DNA of 44,230 nt from a virus. The position numbers and the translations under genes were made by a program. Below, one piece after another: positions 21,675 through 28,045 of this stretch; position 1 is the first letter of the stretch, and every line of letters starts with the position of its first letter. Location: positions 1-44,230 of the IMG/VR virus record IMGVR_UViG_3300047494_000044. One strand, 5' to 3'. The notes under the pieces were generated by a model. That model saw only the letters and a list, made by a program, of their open reading frames with translations, did not search any database and had not been told where the DNA came from.

Positions 21675-21766
21675 TATTTGGGGCTTCACTATGATTTGTC
21701 AAGGGTATCTAAGGGATTGTTTAATAAGGGATTACAGCTATTAAACTCTAACACTCACGTAGATCA

Positions 21767-22321
21767 TCAGCCTTTCTGTGTCTTTTCTGTGCCAAAATCT
21801 TGCGGGTTGTCAGCGGGGGTGTTAGAGGGCACGCTGGCGACCTTGCAGACCCGGCCCAAGCCATCACAGCGGGGGCATTTCAGCCACGCGTTATCCGCTG
21901 ACCATCCCCCAGTCCCGCTGCACCGGTCACAGTCGACCACGGGGGGTGGTGTGGTGGGCTGGTAGGTCCTCGCCTTCGCAATCTGTCCCTGACCGGCACA
22001 GAACGAGCATATTGGGTGCGCAGGGTAGCCGAGCGTCCCCGTGCCGCCGCAGTTGGGGCAGCGCTCCAGCTCGACGCCGGTGTGCTGGGCGGGCAGGGAG
22101 GTCTGGCCCAGGTCGAGCTTGTCGTATGGACATTGCCGCCCAACTGGGCAGGCAGCACCGACCATGTGGGGCTTGTGACAGCACACCGGCGCGGCGACCG
22201 GAGGCTCCGCTGACACTGTGTAGTCCTTGCGGCGCTGCTGCAGAACCTCTCTCAGCAGGGCGTTCGCCTCACGAGCGTGTGCAAAGGCCTCCCGGAGGGC
22301 GTCATCCCATGACTGGCTCAT
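21767..22321 (-). CDS. DnaJ-type zinc-finger (CxxCxGxG) protein
   Basis: 184 aa. After a helical N-terminus ('DDALREAFAHAREANALLRE') come four Cys pairs, 'CPNCGGTG', 'CSFCAGQG', 'CDRCSGTG' and 'CPRCDGLG', the arrangement of the DnaJ cysteine-rich zinc domain, but with no J domain or client-binding domain. An extra Cys-rich segment ('VCCHKP', 'CPVGRQCPY') precedes it. It could be a chaperone adaptor or nucleic acid/protein binder; the role in this phage is unknown. It is the gene between integrase operon and attP and overlaps the upstream gene by 4 nt. Confidence 0.8.
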   Translation of the reverse strand: MSQSWDDALREAFAHAREANALLREVLQQRRKDYTVSAEPPVAAPVCCHKPHMVGAACPVGRQCPYDKLDLGQTSLPAQHTGVELERCPNCGGTGTLGYPAHPICSFCAGQGQIAKARTYQPTTPPPVVDCDRCSGTGGWSADNAWLKCPRCDGLGRVCKVASVPSNTPADNPQDFGTEKTQKG

Positions 22322-22470
22322 GACCGACCTCCCTTCTTCTGCGCCTCACGCCACCGGCGTTCAGCCTTCCACTCTCGCTCTTGCCGGAAGCTCTCTTTCA
22401 TCTGCGAACAGAATTCGAGCACCGGGGAGGCAACAATACAGAACAGCAGCCACATGCAGATGATGGACAT
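22318..22470 (-). CDS. Small membrane protein with charged tail
   Basis: 50 aa: an N-terminal hydrophobic helix ('SIICMWLLFCIVASPVLEFC') and a strongly basic/acidic tail ('RQEREWKAERRWREAQKKGG'). The ATG at 22470 is chosen for its AAGGGA site; the longer frame would enter a non-coding repeat region. It overlaps the next gene (ATGA). Function unknown. Confidence 0.65.
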   Translation of the reverse strand: MSIICMWLLFCIVASPVLEFCSQMKESFRQEREWKAERRWREAQKKGGRS

Positions 22471-22589
22471 AGGGATCCCTTCAGCCCCGTTCAGGGGCGC
22501 AACGACAGGTTGATAATGTAACGTCGAAACAGGTATGATCTGCCCTTCGGGGGACACCCCGCTAAGAGTGCCCAACGTCCGGGTCGGCT

Positions 22590-22608
22590 GGGCACGACGG
22601 TGCCGTCC
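22590..22608. repeat. Dual-hairpin micro-element
   Basis: Can form GGCAC/GTGCC or GACGG/CCGTC, overlapping. GTGCCCA (22569 onward) offers a further competing partner for TGGGCAC. Located in the leader of the small membrane protein. Confidence 0.6.
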
Positions 22609-22631
22609 TTCCGTTCCCTGTAGGGAGTGAT

Positions 22632-22739
22632 AGACATGCCTCTAGGATGCCCTAGGAAGCCCGTAGAGGCCCTTCTAGCCCTTCCCTGGTGTAGGTGTAG
22701 CGGGAAGCCCCTAAGGGGCCTGTAGGGGCTTTAAACGGG
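22632..22739 (-). repeat. 108-bp intergenic structured repeat, copy 1
   Basis: Shares blocks AGACATGCC(T/C)CTAG, ATGCCCTAGGA, CTTCCCTGGTGTAGG and GGGCTTTAAA with 27417-27525. On the minus strand CTTCCC and GGGAAG form a stem around a conserved loop (GCTACACCTACACCA), and AAGCCCC pairs with GGGGCTT. It lies between the integrase stop and the next leftward gene, like copy 2 between two leftward genes. Confidence 0.65.
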
Positions 22740-22767
22740 CTTATAGGGGCATGTTGCCGAGGGGCCC

Positions 22768-23952
22768 CTAGGGTGGGGGCCTTAAAATACCCATCTGGTC
22801 AAGACGAGACGCCAGCTTGTCCGCTGTGTCCTGTCCCGCCAGGTGGGCATAGCGCCTGGTCATTTGGATGGTGGAGTGACCCAGGGCGTCCTGAACCTCC
22901 GCCAGTCCCGCGCCATCCTGTATGAGCCAGCTGGCGAATGAGTGGCGAAGTGAGTGAGCTGTTGCCTTACCATGTCTGGCGACGATCTCCGGTTCGGCGT
23001 TGAGACCGCATCTCTGGATGGCCCGCAGGATGGCCAGACAGGATCCCTGGCGCGCTGCGCCATAGCGGCCAGGGAATACCAAAGTCTGCTTAGGGTCCCG
23101 CACCGTGAACCTCCGCTGCAGAACCTGCGCCACGGCGGCGGTCACGGGAACCAAACGCTCTTTCTTCCCCTTGTTGCCCCACAACCGGATGGCCTTCCAG
23201 GTCTCGGTGTCGATCTGATCCCACCGGAGCCGATTGATCTCACCCGTGCGCGCTCCAGTGAGCGACAGAACCACCATGAACTCCAGTGGCTCACGCATCA
23301 ATTCACGCTGGGCTTCTGTGATACGCTGCGGCTTACCGCCGCGGCCGACAACGTCCCGGTAGGGGTCCAGGGCAGTGTGCAGCCGACGGTATTCCTCAGG
23401 GGTCAGCCAGCGGGTCTTTACGGGCACCTTAGGCCTCCGCCAAGGGTTCCTCGACGTCGCCTCCAGCAGCAGCTCAGGTGTCCGATACTTCAGGACGGCG
23501 ACATACCGGCTCGCCGCCTTGATGTGCTTCAGCTCATGGGCAATGGTCTGGGGTGCCATGCCTTCGGCCCGCCTGGCTTGGACCAAGCGCTCACAGTCCG
23601 CTGTGGTCAGGTCGTGCAGCCACATGGTGGGTGACAGGGCGAACAGACCAGGCTTGTTCGGGTTGCGCCCCACGGTCTTGAGGGTGGTCGCCTTGGTGCC
23701 GCTGGCGGAGGCCTTGCCCTCGCTCTCAAGAGACTGGATGTAGAGCGCCAGGGCCTGCTCAAGGGTGATTGCTCGGCGGCCACCCAGGGCAGCCGCTGCT
23801 TCGCTCTGAAGGTCAGCCAGGAGGGCGGTTAGAGCGGCCGTAGCGGCCTTCTTGTTGTCCGTGCCCAGCTGCCTGCGGATCCTGGCCCCGGTGACGGGGT
23901 GGACGACATCGGCATACCAGAGAGTGCTTTCGGGTCGTCGGTAGAGCTTCAT
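22768..23952 (-). CDS. int: Tyrosine-family integrase
   Basis: 394 aa. An N-terminal arm-binding part ('RPESTLWYADVVHPVTGARI') and SAM-like core-binding region (to ~190) precede the catalytic domain with the tetrad: Arg in 'TGARTGEINRLRWDQI', 'HSLRHSFASWL' (HxxR), 'LGHSTIQMTRRYAHL' with the final His and nucleophilic Tyr. It catalyses site-specific integration and excision, here with the tRNA-Gly attP at 21627-21674. No excisionase is recognised, although the small genes alongside are candidates. The presence of integrase, attP and a XRE regulator makes the phage temperate. Confidence 0.95.
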   Translation of the reverse strand: MKLYRRPESTLWYADVVHPVTGARIRRQLGTDNKKAATAALTALLADLQSEAAAALGGRRAITLEQALALYIQSLESEGKASASGTKATTLKTVGRNPNKPGLFALSPTMWLHDLTTADCERLVQARRAEGMAPQTIAHELKHIKAASRYVAVLKYRTPELLLEATSRNPWRRPKVPVKTRWLTPEEYRRLHTALDPYRDVVGRGGKPQRITEAQRELMREPLEFMVVLSLTGARTGEINRLRWDQIDTETWKAIRLWGNKGKKERLVPVTAAVAQVLQRRFTVRDPKQTLVFPGRYGAARQGSCLAILRAIQRCGLNAEPEIVARHGKATAHSLRHSFASWLIQDGAGLAEVQDALGHSTIQMTRRYAHLAGQDTADKLASRLDQMGILRPPP

Positions 23953-23954
23953 GG

Positions 23955-24374
23955 TCAGAACCCCCTTCCTTCACCGGTGTTGGTGGTGTCGTCCAAATAC
24001 CACCACTTCGCCACACCCCCGGTGAACGCCTGATGCACCATGTCGGCAAATCGGGACATGGCGTCACTCATCGACCACCCAAAGGTGACCATGCGGGCCT
24101 TGCTATGCTGGTCGAACACACCCCACCCCGAAAGGGCAGGCTCCACGGTGACGAACAGCGTGTCACAGTGGTCCGTGAAGAGGCACATCATACGGCCCGT
24201 AACACCACGGCGTATGACGGCACTCTCCACGATGCCGTGGTAGTGCGAGAGCTGGACCTCACACTCCACCAACTTGTCATACTCATCCACAGTCAGCTCA
24301 TCAGAAGACACAACGACGTCGTCCTTCTGATGGTCGTCGCCGTCGTCACGTAGGTGCGCGCCTACATTGGACAT
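23955..24374 (-). CDS. Hypothetical protein between regulator and integrase
   Basis: 139 aa, acidic N-terminus ('LRDDGDDHQKDDVVVSSDE') then a beta/alpha body ('FVTVEPALSGWGVFDQHSKA', 'MSDAMSRFADMVHQAF'). No family recognised. It ends 2 nt before the integrase start, so it shares its operon. Position suggests lysogeny control (an excisionase or antirepressor role is possible but unsupported by motif). Confidence 0.6.
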   Translation of the reverse strand: MSNVGAHLRDDGDDHQKDDVVVSSDELTVDEYDKLVECEVQLSHYHGIVESAVIRRGVTGRMMCLFTDHCDTLFVTVEPALSGWGVFDQHSKARMVTFGWSMSDAMSRFADMVHQAFTGGVAKWWYLDDTTNTGEGRGF

Positions 24375-24404
24375 TGGTAGAGTTTCCCGTCTTAGCGGCA
24401 CCCT

Positions 24405-24917
24405 CTACGGGGTGCCTTTAGAGCCCCTTAAAGTCTCCCTAGAAGACGATGCACGGGATGCCGGGGGTGTAGCATCAGGGAGTGGTAGGCCACGGGACGA
24501 GGTGTCCCCTGACTTGTTACGCTTCAGGACACGCAGCGCGTCCTTAACCTCCAATTTACGGGCCCCGTAGATCAACCCGTAGATCCAGGGGTTCTGAAAC
24601 TGCAGCACAAATTTACCCCACTCCTCCCTGTTCAGGTCGAAGATGTCGGCAATCTGCACCACCCTCTCAGGGTTCAGCGGCTGTCTGCCCAGCTCTGCTG
24701 CTGACACACCACCGTCGGTCATGCCGAGTAGGTCTGCCAGCTGCTGCTGCGTCATCTCATGCTCCTCCCGTATGGAGCGGAGCATCCCGCCAATGGCACG
24801 GCGGTAGCGATAGGCCATCTCCTCTGCCTCGAGTGACTCTGGCGTCCCATCCTTCGGAAGGTAGCCGATGGCACGGGCTGCTGATGAACGAATGTTGCTG
24901 TTACGCTTGATAGTCAT
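24405..24917 (-). CDS. XRE-family HTH transcriptional regulator (candidate lysogeny repressor)
   Basis: 170 aa with a central Cro/C1-type HTH: 'LRSIREEHEMTQQQLADLLG' followed by 'MTDGGVSAAELGRQPLNPER' and 'VVQIADIFDL', roughly residues 47-100. The N-terminal ~45 residues are charged; the C-terminal third is Ser/Pro-rich. No LexA-type peptidase domain is visible, so SOS self-cleavage is not expected. It is the first gene of the integrase operon. Two palindromes upstream (24992-25004, 25025-25034) could be its operators. Confidence 0.82.
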   Translation of the reverse strand: MTIKRNSNIRSSAARAIGYLPKDGTPESLEAEEMAYRYRRAIGGMLRSIREEHEMTQQQLADLLGMTDGGVSAAELGRQPLNPERVVQIADIFDLNREEWGKFVLQFQNPWIYGLIYGARKLEVKDALRVLKRNKSGDTSSRGLPLPDATPPASRASSSRETLRGSKGTP

Positions 24918-24948
24918 GTGGTGGTCCTCACTCACACGGTGTCAGAGA

Positions 24949-24968
24949 GGGAACGGACGTTCCGTCCC
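24949..24968. repeat. Dual-hairpin micro-element
   Basis: Can form GGAACG/CGTTCC or GGACG/CGTCC, overlapping. It lies 31 nt upstream of the XRE regulator start. Confidence 0.65.
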
Positions 24969-24991
24969 TAGTATGCTGACCCCATGTGTTG

Positions 24992-25004
24992 GGTCTAATA
25001 GACC
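24992..25004. promoter_or_regulatory. Palindrome, candidate repressor operator
   Basis: GGTCTA-A-TAGACC, a perfect 6-bp inverted repeat with a single central base, about 75 bp upstream of the XRE regulator gene. Size and symmetry fit an operator for a dimeric HTH protein. Confidence 0.45.
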
Positions 25005-25024
25005 TTAAAGGACTCTGTCCACTA

Positions 25025-25034
25025 TGAAATTTCA
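25025..25034. promoter_or_regulatory. Palindrome TGAAATTTCA
   Basis: A perfect 10-bp palindrome, extended imperfectly by flanking ACTA/CTAT, in an AT-rich pocket about 110 bp upstream of the regulator gene. Possible second operator or promoter-adjacent site. Confidence 0.35.
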
Positions 25035-25087
25035 CTATTACGGCCTTTTAACAATGATGCACGGGTGTGTGAATGGAATGGTATGTA

Positions 25088-25110
25088 GGACGGACAACGT
25101 CCCGTCGTCC
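25088..25110. repeat. Dual-hairpin micro-element
   Basis: GGACG/CGTCC, or GACAACG/CGTCGTC with one mismatch. Intergenic. Confidence 0.55.
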
Positions 25111-25142
25111 CTAGGGGACTTATTAATGGATGGTTACCGTGA

Positions 25143-25164
25143 GGGGACGGCACGTCCCGTGCCC
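25143..25164. repeat. Dual-hairpin micro-element
   Basis: GGGACG/CGTCCC or GGCACG/CGTGCC, both perfect with 3-nt loops. Compared with 3236-3258 the second stem changed an A-T pair to C-G while keeping both hairpins. Confidence 0.7.
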
Positions 25165-25229
25165 TGAGTAGAAGATCTAACCGCGGTAGGGAACCGTTAT
25201 AGCGGCGTTACGTTACTCTCAGGTTTACG

Positions 25230-25303
25230 TTAGAGACACCCTTAGAGGGCACTTAGAGAAACCCTTAGAGGGCACTTAGAGAGCACTTAGAGAGCACTTA
25301 GAG
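25230..25303. repeat. Phased TTAGAG array
   Basis: Seven TTAGAG hexamers start at 25230, 25242, 25253, 25265, 25276, 25287 and 25298, spacings of 11-12 bp, about one helical turn, within units resembling GCACTTAGAGA. This presents seven identical sites on one DNA face, as for iterons of an initiator or a cooperative regulator. It lies about 260 bp downstream (leftward) of promoter-like element B. Confidence 0.75.
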
Positions 25304-25429
25304 TGATACACCTACTGTCTATTCTCCTATGTCTTACCGTAGTATGTATCACTCTACGGACACGTAGACACACCTCTAGGACACCTAAAGACATTTCTAG
25401 GGGTATACCTAGAGATAGCTTTAGAGACA

Positions 25430-25545
25430 CTTAGAGATACCGCTAGAAACATTCTAAGGGTCCTATTAGGTGTTGTTTAGGTGACCTTTAGATACATCTA
25501 TAGAATATCTATTAGGTATTATATTAAGTATGTTTTTTCGGAGGG
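25430..25545. other. AT-rich segment, candidate replication origin
   Basis: Strongly AT-rich in an otherwise GC-rich genome, including TATAGAATATCTATTAGG and TATTATATTAAGTATG. It is placed just downstream of promoter-like element B when read leftward. In T7 the primary origin is an AT-rich region directly behind phage promoters, so the arrangement suggests an origin. This is inference only. Confidence 0.4.
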
Positions 25546-25563
25546 TAGGGAGGGGCCCCCTCT

Positions 25564-25598
25564 TCGAGGACACCGTTTTAGGCGCACGGTATTATTGC
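25564..25598 (-). promoter_or_regulatory. Candidate phage RNA polymerase promoter B (leftward)
   Basis: The minus strand reads GCAATAATACCGTGCGCC followed by TAAAACGGTGTCCTCGA; 34 of 35 bases match element C at 29551-29585. TAATAC matches the start of the T7 promoter consensus. Directed leftward into the XRE/integrase region. No other function explains a copy in each orientation facing the corresponding genes. Confidence 0.65.
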
Positions 25599-25653
25599 GC
25601 ATCTGGGATGCGTGTAGATCATGGCTGTCTGCAGGGCACCTAGCGGGCACCTA

Positions 25654-25676
25654 GGACGGACTCCGTTCCGTCGTCC
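25654..25676. repeat. Dual-hairpin-like micro-element (degenerate)
   Basis: ACGGA/TCCGT-type pairing around CT, plus GGAC...GTCC outer pairing. Same base vocabulary as the perfect copies. Lies just past the pentapeptide gene stop. Confidence 0.45.
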
Positions 25677-25698
25677 CTAGCGGGCACCTAGCGGCCAG

Positions 25699-26340
25699 TC
25701 AGGCGCGGGAAACGGAGTGTGCATACAAATCTGGCAGGAGCGCGTCTCTCAGGTGCGCCCCAATCAGGTTCGCCCCGCCCAGGCTTGCCCCAATCAGGTT
25801 CGCCCCAATCAGGTTCGCCGCGCTCAGGTTCGCCCCGCTCAGGTTCGCCCTGGTCAGGTCTGCCCACAGCAGGTTCACCCCGCTCAGGTTCGCCCCGCTC
25901 GGGTTCGCCCCCCTCAGGTTCGCCCCAATCAGGTTCGCCCCGCTCAGGTTTGCCCACCGCAGGTCTGCCCCCCTCAGGTTCGCCCCAATCAGGTTCGCCC
26001 TGGTCAGGTCTGCCCGCAGCAGGTTCGCCCCGCTCAGGTTCGCCCCAATCAGGTTCGCCCCGGTCAGGTCTGTCCTGGTCAGGGTTGCCCACCGCAGGTC
26101 TACCCTGCTCAGGCTTGCCCCAATCAGGTTCGCCCCGCTTAGGTCCGCCCAGCTCAGGTTCGCCCCGCTCAGGTTCGCCCCGCTTAGGTCCGCCCAGCTC
26201 AGGTTCACCCCGCTCAGGTTCACCCCGCTCAGGTCTGCCCCGCTCAGGTCTGTCCAGCTCAGTTCTGCCCGCGCGCCACCAGGATCGTTATCGAGCCACG
26301 CCCGATGCGATTGCAGGACTCTGTCAATGTCAGCACGCAC
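25699..26340 (-). CDS. Pentapeptide repeat protein
   Basis: 213 aa; after ~30 residues ('DRVLQSHRAWLDND') almost the whole protein is A(D/N)LSxAN-type pentapeptide repeats, about 34 units, predicting a right-handed quadrilateral beta-helix. Such rods can mimic DNA (Qnr and MfpA bind gyrase). Here the early position would fit inhibition of a host DNA-binding enzyme, an inference. The GTG at 26340 is chosen because TTGGAG lies 6 nt upstream, at the end of the 26347-26430 leader element. The DNA itself is repetitive (variants of CAGGTTCGCCCC), which favours unit gain and loss. Confidence 0.85.
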   Translation of the reverse strand: MRADIDRVLQSHRAWLDNDPGGARAELSWTDLSGADLSGVNLSGVNLSWADLSGANLSGANLSWADLSGANLIGASLSRVDLRWATLTRTDLTGANLIGANLSGANLLRADLTRANLIGANLRGADLRWANLSGANLIGANLRGANPSGANLSGVNLLWADLTRANLSGANLSAANLIGANLIGASLGGANLIGAHLRDALLPDLYAHSVSRA

Positions 26341-26346
26341 GTTCCG

Positions 26347-26430
26347 CTCCAATGTCTCACTGCTAGGTCAGCCGCATTGCTGGCCTATGAGCGAGACACG
26401 CCAACGGCTAGCGTTGGCAATGTCTGCGGA
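26347..26430 (-). promoter_or_regulatory. Structured leader element, copy 1
   Basis: 84-bp element whose minus-strand 3' end supplies the TTGGAG ribosome binding site of the pentapeptide gene. Stems: GCCAACG/CGTTGGC around CTAGC; TGTCTCGCT/AGTGAGACA enclosing TAGGCCAGC/GCTGACCTA. The first stem differs from copy 2 in both arms with pairing kept. AGACA at the 5' end can compete for TGTCT. See copies at 28046-28129 and 28824-28906. Confidence 0.7.
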
Positions 26431-26526
26431 GGGGGGGTGGCTGCAACTATCCCCCGGACTTCGTTGCAACCTATGGCGTCGTAAGGGGCCTGAGTGGCAA
26501 GGCCCTCCGAGGGACCAAGCTGCAAA

Positions 26527-26706
26527 TTATCGTTGGGCAACCTCGTCGCAAAACGCCTTCAGCGCTTCGTTCCGCGCTTCAATGTCATCAGGGCCGAACT
26601 CGGCCGCGCGCGCTGCCCATTCGGCGTTCAACGCGTCCATTTCAGCCTGTGTGTAGCCCTCGCAGGTTGTCAGCATGAAGGGGGTCGTCGTGAAGGGGTC
26701 TATCAT
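26527..26706 (-). CDS. Hypothetical 59-aa early protein
   Basis: An acidic small protein ('MIDPFTTTPFMLTTCEGY', then helical 'AEMDALNAEWAARAAEFGPD'). The ATG at 26706 has AGGAG 6 nt upstream. Followed by ~100 bp without a gene and then leader element copy 1. Early-region genes of this size often encode host-takeover factors; nothing specific is visible. Confidence 0.65.
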   Translation of the reverse strand: MIDPFTTTPFMLTTCEGYTQAEMDALNAEWAARAAEFGPDDIEARNEALKAFCDEVAQR

Positions 26707-26748
26707 TGTTCGCTCCTGATTGTTCAAAGCGTGCCCTAGGACTGCCCC

Positions 26749-26772
26749 GGGGCACGAAACGTGCCGTTTCCC
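26749..26772. repeat. Dual-hairpin micro-element
   Basis: GGCACG/CGTGCC or GAAACG/CGTTTC, both perfect 6-bp stems with 3-nt loops and shared bases: the same 20-nt geometry as 3236-3258 with different arm sequences. Located in the leader of the 26527-26706 gene. Confidence 0.65.
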
Positions 26773-26809
26773 ATGTCAGTATAACCCCGCAAGGCTACAC
26801 CAGGCTAGG

Positions 26810-26995
26810 TCAGGCTGCTTCGAGGGCAGTGTAGCGGCGCCGCAGCTCTGCCTCACAGTCTGCCTTAGCGGCTCCTACGCGCGCGTGCTCGCGCCCTGAG
26901 AGCGGCTGCTGCTCAAGCCAGGTGTAGAGGTCTGCTACTGCCTCGAGGGCGTTGAGGCTCAGGGACCGGGTCTCGGTGCCGAAATGATACCTCAT
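26810..26995 (-). CDS. Hypothetical 61-aa early protein
   Basis: A helical charged protein ('SLNALEAVADLYTWLEQQPL', 'AAKADCEAELRRRYTALEAA'). The start overlaps the upstream stop (ATGA), so it is coupled to the small membrane protein gene. No family recognised. Confidence 0.65.
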   Translation of the reverse strand: MRYHFGTETRSLSLNALEAVADLYTWLEQQPLSGREHARVGAAKADCEAELRRRYTALEAA

Positions 26996-27129
26996 CACAC
27001 TGCCCCCTTACGTGCCGGGAGCATCCCAGCCACCGCGGGAGCCAGAAGGCTGCCCAGGGTCAGCCCCGCCAGGGCCAGAAAGATCAGCACTCCAATGTCT
27101 GCCAGCATCTGCGTCAGCATGGCCACCAT
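26995..27129 (-). CDS. Small membrane protein (early)
   Basis: 44 aa with one hydrophobic helix ('MLADIGVLIFLALAGLTLGS') continuing into 'LLAPAVAGM' and a basic end. GGAGG is 8 nt before the ATG at 27129; longer starts would lie within the upstream gene. Possibly involved in membrane takeover or exclusion, not determinable. Confidence 0.65.
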   Translation of the reverse strand: MVAMLTQMLADIGVLIFLALAGLTLGSLLAPAVAGMLPARKGAV

Positions 27130-27130
27130 G

Positions 27131-27328
27131 TCACTTGCCTCCCTGAATACGCACGTCATAGTCGACTGCCAGGGGTGACACCCCGAACTCCCGGGCAAAC
27201 CGGCGGATGGTCTCCCCGATCCGGTGCTTGAGCGGGATATCGCCGCTGCATGGCATCCGCACCGTCCGCGCGGCACTGCTGCTGCTCGGCACGGCCAAGG
27301 TCACGATAGCCTGTCGCTTGATATGCAT
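27131..27328 (-). CDS. Hypothetical 65-aa early protein
   Basis: A basic protein: 'HIKRQAIVTLAVP', then 'GETIRRFAREFGVSPLAVDY', which could be a short helix-turn-helix-like segment, ending 'DVRIQGGK'. AGGAG precedes the ATG. Ends 2 nt before the next start. No firm family. Confidence 0.6.
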   Translation of the reverse strand: MHIKRQAIVTLAVPSSSSAARTVRMPCSGDIPLKHRIGETIRRFAREFGVSPLAVDYDVRIQGGK

Positions 27329-27416
27329 GGTCGTCTCCTACCTTTTGTGGCTGCTCACTGCTGCGTCAGGGGTATCCTGGCGCATGAACGAACAGTCTGC
27401 TGGTGTGGGGAATGGT

Positions 27417-27525
27417 AGACATGCCCCTAGAATGCCCTAGGATGAGGCTACAGGGCCCTCTGCTGCTTCCCTGGTGTAGGCGTAGCTGGAAGCAGTCGAG
27501 AGCCCTGTGCGGGCTTTAAAACGGG
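27417..27525 (-). repeat. 108-bp intergenic structured repeat, copy 2
   Basis: Paired with 22632-22739. Its minus-strand stem is CTGCTTCC/GGAAGCAG around the loop AGCTACGCCTACACCAG, longer than in copy 1 and with changed flanks, while the loop is almost unchanged. AGCCC/GGGCT forms a second small stem. Lies just 3' of the gene ending at 27529. Confidence 0.65.
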
Positions 27526-27528
27526 TTT

Positions 27529-27813
27529 CTATAGCAACACCTCTCCATCGGTCATGCTGATGTCCAGCCACACCCTGCCCAGCGCATCGAGGCTGCAGAC
27601 GCCAACCTCCTGATACTGGGCGTCACCATCACTCAGGGATTGCCTGCGCGTGATGTAGAACTTGCAGCGGTGAATGCGGGCAAGCTGTTTGGCGCTGCGC
27701 TCTGCTGCTTCGATGGTTGGGAGATAGCGTCCCCTGATGCGGCGGAGCGTGTCATAGCCCTGCACAAAGTATTCAGCGGCCACGACCGTGCGGTCTGCCT
27801 TGTGCTTGGCCAT
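27529..27813 (-). CDS. Hypothetical 94-aa early protein
   Basis: A basic N-terminus ('MAKHKADRTVVAAEYFVQGY', 'LRRIRGRYLPTIEAAERSAK') and beta-type C-terminus ('CSLDALGRVWLDISM'). GGGAGG lies 8 nt before the ATG, inside the end of the upstream gene. No known family. Confidence 0.65.
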   Translation of the reverse strand: MAKHKADRTVVAAEYFVQGYDTLRRIRGRYLPTIEAAERSAKQLARIHRCKFYITRRQSLSDGDAQYQEVGVCSLDALGRVWLDISMTDGEVLL

Positions 27814-27816
27814 GGC

Positions 27817-28035
27817 TCAATCCTCCCGCGTCAATTCATGCGCGATGAACGGGTCCTCTTCCCGCCCGTCGTGTGCGTCAGTGAACGCAATCGCGCGGAG
27901 TGTTCCCTTGCCGTCTCGGTTCAGGGAGCAGGGAAACGAGACGATGGGCGTAAAGTCGGAGTCCAGCACCATGGTTGCGATGATGTGGGTTTGCGCGCCC
28001 TGGCCAACACTTAGCGGCCATATAGATGATGTCAT
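27817..28035 (-). CDS. Hypothetical 72-aa early protein
   Basis: A mixed alpha/beta protein ('THIIATMVLDSDFTPIVSF', ending 'EDPFIAHELTRED'). The ATG at 28035 is preceded by TTGGAG (10 nt spacing), which is the 3' end of leader element copy 2; a GTG further upstream would lie inside the element's stem. Function unknown. Confidence 0.65.
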   Translation of the reverse strand: MTSSIWPLSVGQGAQTHIIATMVLDSDFTPIVSFPCSLNRDGKGTLRAIAFTDAHDGREEDPFIAHELTRED

Positions 28036-28045
28036 GTCGTGGTTG

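Larger units (their letters stand above)
24918..25698. other. 781-bp intergenic control region
   Basis: No convincing gene. It contains four dual-hairpin elements (24949-24968, 25088-25110, 25143-25164, 25654-25676), two palindromes near the regulator gene, a phased TTAGAG array (25230-25303), AT-rich DNA (about 25430-25545) and a leftward phage-promoter-like element (25564-25598). Stops are frequent in all frames and the base composition differs from coding DNA. Confidence 0.75.

Noticed and set aside
22632-22739. Ordinary intrinsic terminator after integrase
   Set aside because: Hairpins are present, but no T run follows on the minus strand, and the segment recurs with a conserved loop at 27417-27525, so a simple terminator does not explain it.
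25717-26366. Long rightward frames over the pentapeptide gene (Pro/Ser/Arg- or Pro/Gln-rich)
   Set aside because: They are antisense translations of the repetitive pentapeptide DNA; the leftward frame has the family pattern and a ribosome binding site.
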